DNA from: Ahniella sp.
GTDB lineage: Bacteria > Pseudomonadota > Gammaproteobacteria > Xanthomonadales > Ahniellaceae
Reading direction: 5' to 3'
NCBI GenBank assembly: GCA_016712105.1
Contig: JADJRU010000001.1
Location: forward strand, 310,001 to 374,000
DNA: 64,000 nt
The translations under genes and the position numbers were made by a program. Below the pieces are notes generated by a model, which was given only the letters and a program-made list of their open reading frames with translations, made no database searches and was not told the DNA's origin. How positions within the stretch are numbered: the first letter of the stretch is position 1; every line of letters begins with the position of its first letter. Positions 57,931 to 64,000 of the stretch are shown one piece after another.

Positions 57931-60390
57931 TTATTCAGAGCGCAAGACGAGAATGGGGTCGACGCGTGCAGCCAGGCGCGCGGGGAGAAGGCAAGCAATC
58001 AGGCCCGTCACGGCCAGCACGATCAGCACCGCGCTGATCGTCAACGGATCAACCGCGCTGATGCCGAACAATTGGGTCCGCAGCCATTGAGTCGCCAGCA
58101 GCGCCAGGATCAGACCCAGCCCGAGGCCCAACGCAATCAGGCGGCCGCCCTGACTCAGCACCGTGGCAAACAGGTCGTTCGCACGGGCACCCATCGCCAG
58201 TCGCACACCGAACTCACCGTGGCGTTGTCCGACCAGAAAACTCAGCAGTCCGTAAAGACCAATCACCGACAACACCAGCGCCGAAGCCGCAAAGACTCCG
58301 ATCAACGCCATCGGTGCACGACGGGCGCCCAGCGAATTCATGATGCGGGCGTCGAGTGTGCTGATGTCGTAAGCCGGTTGTTCGGGATCGATCTTGCGCA
58401 GTGCGTCGCGCAGCGCCGTGGCGAGTGCTTCCGATGGCAAGGCACTGCGCACGACCAGCGATCCCAGCGGGTTCGGGTCCTGCCGCATCGACAGGTAATA
58501 CGTTTCCTTGCGGACACTCTGGTCCAGGTTTGCGGTCTTGACCGTACCGACGACACCGACGATGCGATACCACACCGCATCCGCATCATCTTCCTGACCA
58601 CCACCGATGTACTGTCCGATCGGATCCATATCCTTGAAGTACTTGTCGGCCAGCAATTGGTCGATGACCGCAACCGGCTCGGTGTCGGCGCGATCGGTGG
58701 CTTCGAAGGTCCGCCCACGCAACAGTGGAATACGCATGGTCTGGAAAAAACCTTCGTCGGCCACGCGGATGTTTCCATGTGGCATCGGCTCGTCGGCGCC
58801 ACGGGCGCGACCCTTGATGCTGTACGACGACATGCCGCCGTTGTTCGTGAACGGCAAACCACTGACCATGCCGAATTCGGTCAGGCCAGGAACCTGACGC
58901 ATCTCGTCGCGGACACGATCAAAAAACGCGGCACGCTGCGCGGGTTCCGGGAATCGGTCCTGAGGCAACGCGATACTGGCAGTCCAGACCTGACTGCTGT
59001 CGAACCCGGGCGACTCTGCAAGCACGCGGGCATAACTGCGCATCAGCAGGCCGGCCGAAACCAGCAAGGCGACCGACAGGGACAATTGGGCAATCACCAG
59101 CCCGGAACGCAGGCGCGTGGTGGCGCGATTACCCAGGGCACCGCGACCCGCATCCTTGAGGCCCAACTCGTGCGAGCGGCGCATCACCGCGAGGATCGGC
59201 AGCAGTGCAATCAGCGGCGCCACGACCAGCACGGCAACCAACACGCCGATCAGGATACCTGGCGTGAACACCTTTGCCTCGAACCCGAACGGCAGGATGT
59301 CCAGCCCCAGGCCGAACATCACCTTCAAGACAAGATGGGCAATCATCAGCCCGACCACCGCAGCGATGGCAGCCGCCAGCAATGACTCCACCAAAGTCTG
59401 GCGCGCCAGTTGCCAGCTGCCTGCACCCAGTGCCGAACGCACGGCATATTCCCGCACACGCGCCACACTTGCCGCCATCATCAGGTTCGCGACATTCGCG
59501 CAGGCGATCAGCAGAACCAGCAGCGTGGACCATTGCAGCAACCGGATCGTGCCGCCCGCGTCACCCACTGCGTAATCGCGCAAACTGCGCGCGCGTCCGG
59601 TGAATCCGGCCTGATCCCAGAAGACCTTGTACTCGGCCGGCAGCCGTTCGCCCAGGCGCGAGACAATCACCGACATTGCTTGATCAGCCTGTTCGATGCT
59701 GGCGCCCGGCTTGAGCCGGGCGATCGACAGGGAGTACTCGTTTCCGCGCTCTCCATCACTCCTCTGTTGCGGCGTGAATCCGTAAGGCGTAAAGACTTCG
59801 CCGACGTATCCCGGGTAGCCCGGCACCACGAACGAGGCTGGCATCACACCGATGACGGTCCATTGTTCGCCGTTGATGCGCATCGAACTTCCAAGCACAT
59901 TCGGATCACGCTGGAACAGTCGATGCCACGCCGCATCACCCAACACGATCAGGCGCTGCTGCTTCTGGGCCTCGTCATCGGTGAACGTGCGGCCGAGCAC
60001 CGGCTGCACCCCCAGCGTCGAGAACAAGGACGCCGATGTCCGCGTCGACAACACACGGGATGCTTCACCGGCATGCAGCACGTTGAGCGTGTCGTAGGTA
60101 TAGATGCCGATGTCCTCGAACGCCTCGATCTGGGTCTTCCGATCCAGATAGTCAGGCACCGAAGTACCGGCGAACTCGAGATCGTTCTTCGGATAGGTGT
60201 TGTAGACCATCACGAGCCGTTCGCCGCCCGGGAAAGGCAGTGGCTCCAGCAGCAGTCGCTGGAAGACCGAGAACACGGCCGTGTTGGCGCCGAGCCCGAG
60301 TGCGAGCGTCAGGATCATGGTGGTCCACAATCCGGGACGATGGCGCATTTGCTTGAAGGCGGTGCGCAGATCGGTCAGCAAGGCAAACAT
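57931..60390 (-). CDS. Duplicated FtsX/MacB-type ABC permease, copy 1
   Basis: An 819-residue permease. The N-terminus MTLALGLGANTAVFS-type TLALGLGANTAVFSVFQRLL is the ADOP hallmark, with two MacB_PCD periplasmic domains and two FtsX cores. CANVANLMMAASVARVREYA and RHGEFGVRLAMGARANDLF mark the two coupling-helix regions that contact the ATPase. Starts 20 bases after the ATPase gene and leads into copies 2 and 3. Confidence 0.9.
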   Translation of the reverse strand: MFALLTDLRTAFKQMRHRPGLWTTMILTLALGLGANTAVFSVFQRLLLEPLPFPGGERLVMVYNTYPKNDLEFAGTSVPDYLDRKTQIEAFEDIGIYTYDTLNVLHAGEASRVLSTRTSASLFSTLGVQPVLGRTFTDDEAQKQQRLIVLGDAAWHRLFQRDPNVLGSSMRINGEQWTVIGVMPASFVVPGYPGYVGEVFTPYGFTPQQRSDGERGNEYSLSIARLKPGASIEQADQAMSVIVSRLGERLPAEYKVFWDQAGFTGRARSLRDYAVGDAGGTIRLLQWSTLLVLLIACANVANLMMAASVARVREYAVRSALGAGSWQLARQTLVESLLAAAIAAVVGLMIAHLVLKVMFGLGLDILPFGFEAKVFTPGILIGVLVAVLVVAPLIALLPILAVMRRSHELGLKDAGRGALGNRATTRLRSGLVIAQLSLSVALLVSAGLLMRSYARVLAESPGFDSSQVWTASIALPQDRFPEPAQRAAFFDRVRDEMRQVPGLTEFGMVSGLPFTNNGGMSSYSIKGRARGADEPMPHGNIRVADEGFFQTMRIPLLRGRTFEATDRADTEPVAVIDQLLADKYFKDMDPIGQYIGGGQEDDADAVWYRIVGVVGTVKTANLDQSVRKETYYLSMRQDPNPLGSLVVRSALPSEALATALRDALRKIDPEQPAYDISTLDARIMNSLGARRAPMALIGVFAASALVLSVIGLYGLLSFLVGQRHGEFGVRLAMGARANDLFATVLSQGGRLIALGLGLGLILALLATQWLRTQLFGISAVDPLTISAVLIVLAVTGLIACLLPARLAARVDPILVLRSE

Positions 60391-60409
60391 GGCGGTTCTC
60401 CAGGCAGAC

Positions 60410-61159
60410 TCAGGCGGCGGTCGGACGTTTCGTGAGTCGTGCGTCTTCTTCGCGGCGCAAACGGATCAGTGTTTCTTCATCGACCACACGACCGTCGAAC
60501 ATGAAGATCTTGCGCTGGGCAAACTCGGCGTAACGCGGATCATGCGTGACCATGCAGATGGTCGCGCCGGCCTTGTGCAGTTCGTCGAGCAGGCTCATCA
60601 CCGCTTCGCCGTTCTTGGAATCCAGGTTGCCGGTCGGTTCGTCAGCGAGCAGGATGGACGGGCGACCGACCAGGGCACGCGCCACCGCCACACGTTGCTG
60701 CTGACCACCGGACAGCTGCGAGGGATAGTGCTTGATGCGATGGGCCATGCCCACTCGCTCAAGCGCTTCCATGGTGCGCTCCCGTCGTTCGGCCTTGCCG
60801 ATGCCGTCCCGATAGGTCAGCGGCAGTTCCACGTTTTCGAACACGTTGAGATCACCGATCAGGTTGAATGCCTGAAAGATGAAGCCGATTTCGAGGTTGC
60901 GGATTCGCGCGCGGTCATTGGCGCTCAGGGCTTCCACCTGGGTGCCGTTGAGGCAGTAGCTGCCGTCAGTCGGGGAATCCAGCAATCCGAGAATCGACAG
61001 CAGTGTCGACTTGCCGCAGCCGGACGGCCCGGAGATCGCCACGTACTCACCGCGGGCGATATCGAGATGGACTTTCGCGAGTGCGTGGGTTTCCACCTCG
61101 TCGGTGAAGAACACTTTCTTGATGTCACGCATCGTGATGAGTGCATTGTCCTGGGTCAT
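60410..61159 (-). CDS. ABC transporter ATPase (LolD/MacB class)
   Basis: A 249-residue ATP-binding subunit with full consensus: GPSGCGKST Walker A, LSGGQQQRVAVARAL signature, LLADEPTGNLDSKNG Walker B and D-loop, and VTHDPRY H-loop. It pairs with the MacB-type permeases. Located between the adaptor gene and the first permease. It contrasts with the second ATPase of the operon, whose signature and D-loop are altered. Confidence 0.93.
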   Translation of the reverse strand: MTQDNALITMRDIKKVFFTDEVETHALAKVHLDIARGEYVAISGPSGCGKSTLLSILGLLDSPTDGSYCLNGTQVEALSANDRARIRNLEIGFIFQAFNLIGDLNVFENVELPLTYRDGIGKAERRERTMEALERVGMAHRIKHYPSQLSGGQQQRVAVARALVGRPSILLADEPTGNLDSKNGEAVMSLLDELHKAGATICMVTHDPRYAEFAQRKIFMFDGRVVDEETLIRLRREEDARLTKRPTAA

Positions 61160-61206
61160 GGCCTTGTCCTTGTCGTCCTTGGGTTCATTAAATGGTTTGG
61201 TGACAC

Positions 61207-62463
61207 TCAGTCTTCGATGCTGAGCCGGTCGTATTTGTCGTAGTTGCTGGTGTCGGAGAGGACCACGAACTCGCCCTCCTTCAGGCCGGAACGCACTTCG
61301 ATCTGCGTCACGCTGGCGCGGCCCAGTTCGACCGGGACGCGCAGCGCACGACCGGCCTTGCCGTCGTAACGGAACAGCGTGGTGCGGGCGTCCTGCTGGC
61401 TCTGCACCGGCCTGCTGACATACAGCACATCATCAAGGCGTTCGAGTTCGATGACGCCGTCGACGGAGAGGTCGGGACGGGCGCCGGCCGGCAGCGCACC
61501 TTCGAGGTCCACGTCGACCTGCACGGTCCCCTGGACCACGGCCGGATCAATTCGCGCAACCTTGCCGGTGATCACGCCATTGCGGGTATCCACCGAGACC
61601 TTCTGGCCGATCGTCACATCCTTGGCCTGGGTCTCGGCGATCCGCAACTCGGCCATCAGCACGTCCGGTTTGGCGACACGTGCGAGATTGGTCCCGGGCG
61701 CCAACTGCGTGCCCTCCTCCACCGGCACCTGCTGCAACACACCGGCAATGCCCGCACGAACGTTGAGGCCGTCCGCCTGACGCTCCCGAAGTTCGAACGT
61801 GTTGCGCAACTGCGCAATACGCGCACGATCGGCAGCGAGTTGGGCTTCCATCGTCTGCGCAAACTTGGCAATGCGCTCATGCTCGATATCGAGGCGCACA
61901 CGCAGGCTCTTGGCGGTGAGTTCGGTGCGACGGAAGTTGATGTCGGAGATGATGCCCTTCTTGTTGAGGTCGCCTTCGGCTTCGGCTTGCAGCGCTGCCG
62001 CTTCGGCATCACCTTCGATGCTCGCCATCGTGGCCTTCTGGTCGAGGTACTGGCTTTCCAGCGTCATCCGGCGTGCCGCATAGTCGGCTTCCGCTGCCAC
62101 CAGTGCTGCCTGCGCAGCGAGCATCTGATCCTTCAGCTCGGGGTTGCTGAGCGTCAGGATCACGGTATCGGCGTCAACGCGAGCGCCGGGCTTGACGACA
62201 ATGCGCTCCACCCGCGCGGCCGTCTCGGCAGCAATCCAGCGGATCTCCTTCGGCACCAAGGTGCCGGGACCGCGCACTTCGCGCATCATGTCACCGCGTT
62301 TGACGGATTCGATCCACAAGGTGCTGCGCGCGACACTGGGGGCCGCTGGCTCCAGTTTCGACAGGGCGTAACCGCTGAGGCCCAACAGGGCGATACCGCC
62401 GATCATCCAGAGGATTTGGCGGCGGCGTTTCTTGATTGCGAGATCGGGGCGTTGAATGTCCAT
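61207..62463 (-). CDS. Periplasmic adaptor (HlyD/MacA family)
   Basis: A 418-residue membrane-fusion protein. One N-terminal membrane helix (RRQILWMIGGIALLGLSGYA) is followed by a lipoyl/barrel-sandwich hybrid half (VERIVVKPGARVDADTVILT), a long alpha-helical hairpin coiled coil (~110-220) and a C-terminal beta-barrel (GVITGKVARIDPAVVQGTVQ). It would bridge the inner-membrane ABC complex to a TolC-like channel, which is not encoded here. First gene of the six-gene export operon. Confidence 0.92.
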   Translation of the reverse strand: MDIQRPDLAIKKRRRQILWMIGGIALLGLSGYALSKLEPAAPSVARSTLWIESVKRGDMMREVRGPGTLVPKEIRWIAAETAARVERIVVKPGARVDADTVILTLSNPELKDQMLAAQAALVAAEADYAARRMTLESQYLDQKATMASIEGDAEAAALQAEAEGDLNKKGIISDINFRRTELTAKSLRVRLDIEHERIAKFAQTMEAQLAADRARIAQLRNTFELRERQADGLNVRAGIAGVLQQVPVEEGTQLAPGTNLARVAKPDVLMAELRIAETQAKDVTIGQKVSVDTRNGVITGKVARIDPAVVQGTVQVDVDLEGALPAGARPDLSVDGVIELERLDDVLYVSRPVQSQQDARTTLFRYDGKAGRALRVPVELGRASVTQIEVRSGLKEGEFVVLSDTSNYDKYDRLSIED

Positions 62464-62807
62464 GCCGGTCTATCGCAATCGCCGTGCCAATCATCTCACT
62501 ACCTGAATATATTGACTTAAATCAGATTCCGGAGCGTTTTCGGCGAGGCGCCTGTCCGGCTCCGGACGCGGCACTGTCCGGAAACGAACAGTCGTCGGTT
62601 CCGTCGTATCGCGTGAGTGCCCATTGATCAAAATCGAAGCCAGCTTTCTCCCGCAAGCGGGAGAAGAGTCTGCAAATCAAGTTCACCGAACTCGCAATCG
62701 TCATTGCGAAGACCGCGAAGCGGTCTGCGGCAATCTCGTTCTTGCCTCAAGCTTGGTCGCAAGTCGGAGATTGCCGCGCCCTTCGGGCTCGCAATGACGG
62801 CGACCGT
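62464..62807. other. Gene-free gap with a hairpin and a palindromic repeat
   Basis: Between the adaptor gene and threonine aldolase there is no gene. TTCTCCCGC/GCGGGAGAA (62646-62654 / 62657-62665) is a perfect 9-bp inverted repeat; no T-run follows in the leftward direction. The repeat at 62699-62800 fills most of the right half. Confidence 0.45.
62699..62800. repeat. 102-bp palindromic interspersed repeat, copy B
   Basis: CGTCATTGCGA and its inverse at the right end (TCGCAATGACG-like) enclose GCGGCAATC / GATTGCCGC inner arms. The closing segment GATTGCCGCGCCCTTCGGGC is identical to copy A at 18604-18700. The left hairpin differs (GACCGCGAAGCGGTC here). Confidence 0.75.
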
Positions 62808-63851
62808 TCAGCCGTTCGCCTGACCCAAAGCCTTCTTTGCCGAGGCAATCGCGAGTTCAATCCCGGCACCATCGACATCGAGATGCGTGACGGCCCGCAC
62901 CCGGCGCGCGTCGAACGCGGTCATGCGTACACCGGATGCGAGCAGGCGCTTGCAGAATTCATGGGCATCCATACCGGCCGTCGCAGCATCCACATCGAAA
63001 TAGACGAGGTTGGTTTCGACTTCCAGCGGGTCGAGTTGCAGGCCCGGCAAGGCCGCAAGCCCTTCGGCCAGCCGACGGGCATGGGCGTGGTCCTCGACCA
63101 GTCGCTCCACATGGTGATCGAGCGCATACAAGGCCGCGCCAGCGAGGATGCCGGCCTGCCGCATGGCGCCGCCGAGCCGCTGCTTGATGCGCCAGGCGCG
63201 ATCGATGAACGCCTTGCTGCCGGCGAGACAAGCACCTACCGGCGCACCCAGCCCCTTGCTGAAGTCCACCCAGACCGAATCGAAATGTCGGGCATGGCGC
63301 GCGACTTCGATGCCGGTGGCGGCGGCCGCATTAAACAACCGGGCGCCGTCCATATGCGTCTTGAGGCCACGCGATTGCGCAGCTTGCGCCACGGCATCCA
63401 GGTCATCGATCGCCCAGACCGCACCACCACCCAGGTTGCAGGTCTGCTCGACCGATACCAGCGTGGCTTCGGGGCAATGGCGCCAGGCCGGCTTGATGGC
63501 CGCAGTCAACTGCGCCGCAGTGAAACGCCCGCGGTGGCCGTTGATCGCATTGATCATCACCCCGGCATTGGCGGCCGGGCCACCCGATTCATGCCAGGCG
63601 ATGTGTGCGCCGGCGTCACAGATCACTTCGTCGCCGGGACGGCACCACGTGGCGATCGCAATCTGGTTGCACATGGCGCCAGACGGCGCGAACAGCGCTG
63701 CTTCCTTGCCCAGCAAGGCTGCGATCCGCTCGTTCAGCGCATTAACTGTCGGGTCTTCGAATGCCTGCTCGTCGCCGACTTCGGCGACCATCATCGCTTC
63801 GCGCATGGCGGCGGTGGGGCGGGTTTTGACGTCGCTGGCAAGATCGATCAT
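62808..63851 (-). CDS. ltaE: Low-specificity L-threonine aldolase
   Basis: A 347-residue PLP enzyme cleaving L-threonine or L-allo-threonine to glycine and acetaldehyde. VDFSKGLGAPVG holds the PLP lysine (Lys199). THMDGARLFNAA supplies the Asp-Arg pair that binds the cofactor, and SVEQTCNLGGGAVW and HESGGPAAN are typical. ATG 63851 has GAGGGA about 7 bases upstream; a longer frame to 63986 has no homology in its extra part. Standing alone, and the last gene of the window. Confidence 0.93.
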   Translation of the reverse strand: MIDLASDVKTRPTAAMREAMMVAEVGDEQAFEDPTVNALNERIAALLGKEAALFAPSGAMCNQIAIATWCRPGDEVICDAGAHIAWHESGGPAANAGVMINAINGHRGRFTAAQLTAAIKPAWRHCPEATLVSVEQTCNLGGGAVWAIDDLDAVAQAAQSRGLKTHMDGARLFNAAAATGIEVARHARHFDSVWVDFSKGLGAPVGACLAGSKAFIDRAWRIKQRLGGAMRQAGILAGAALYALDHHVERLVEDHAHARRLAEGLAALPGLQLDPLEVETNLVYFDVDAATAGMDAHEFCKRLLASGVRMTAFDARRVRAVTHLDVDGAGIELAIASAKKALGQANG

Positions 63852-64000
63852 GGCAGTCCCTCGTGGCCGGAATGGCAAACGGGGAATGTTATCAGCCCAG
63901 GGACGCAGCTCAGGGACTCGCACGAGGAGCGGGCAAAGCGGCAAAAAAGGCGCGGACACGCAGGCCATAGGGCTGTTGTGGGCCAACAGGGGGAGCCTGG

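Noticed and set aside
57763..59385. Long forward frame opposite the permease genes, and similar ones at 21663-23234, 27290-29128 and 53314-54861
   Set aside because: They lie antisense to well-supported genes and show the His/Arg/Gln-rich composition expected of shadow frames in GC-rich DNA.
62646..62665. Hairpin read as the threonine aldolase terminator
   Set aside because: It lies ~140 bases past the stop beyond another repeat and has no U-tract in the leftward direction.

Overview
The window is GC-rich bacterial chromosome with dense coding on both strands. Gene content and order point to a gammaproteobacterium: bamD divergent from rluD-pgeF, a rhodanese-secB-gpsA cluster, bioH-bioC, aceB-aceA, glnS, ettA and secB. 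A CRP/Clp-type palindrome, an IPTL-type sorting tail and many 'GTCATT...AATGAC' palindromic repeats fit the Lysobacterales (Xanthomonadales). That placement is inference; no 16S gene is present.

Layout. 1-1.6 kb: a membrane-bound AraC-type regulator (cut by the left edge) and a phasin. 1.6-1.8 kb: hairpins that may be a small RNA with a C-rich loop and a strong terminator. 2.0-9.3 kb: an unassigned operon of three exported or lipoprotein-like products and a cytoplasmic ComEC-like metallo-beta-lactamase-fold protein, headed by a perfect CRP-type site. 9.6-18.5 kb: a phospholipid-methyltransferase-like enzyme, NAD synthetase, a DUF4344 metallopeptidase, a degenerate GGDEF/EAL membrane protein, riboflavin synthase, a secreted EEP-fold nuclease/phosphatase and cytochrome b561. 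19-28 kb: two ABC-F factors flanking a TPR-glycosyltransferase, small stress-type genes, a damaged IPTL-CTERM gene and an M48 peptidase. 28-39 kb: housekeeping genes for outer-membrane assembly, 23S rRNA pseudouridylation, peptidoglycan editing, biotin synthesis, the glyoxylate shunt, protein export and phospholipid synthesis. An array of four cloverleaf-like palindromes lies between bioH and aceA.

40-48 kb is accessory in character. Small leftward genes, palindromes, a transposase fragment, a tyrosine-recombinase fragment and a large exported beta-propeller repeat protein sit here. 48-52 kb is a glnS-DUF969-DUF979-pcp operon. 52-62.5 kb is one leftward operon for a MacA-like adaptor, two ABC ATPases and three large duplicated FtsX/MacB-type permeases. 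62.8-63.9 kb is threonine aldolase.

A cross-cutting feature is that eight genes are broken by net single-base frameshifts, including ettA. In most of them the two frames join into one recognisable protein, and in the large lipoprotein the shift restores an ATGA coupling to the next gene. This suggests uncorrected indels in the assembly more than eight independent gene losses, so these genes are listed as broken but probably functional, except where several lesions coincide.
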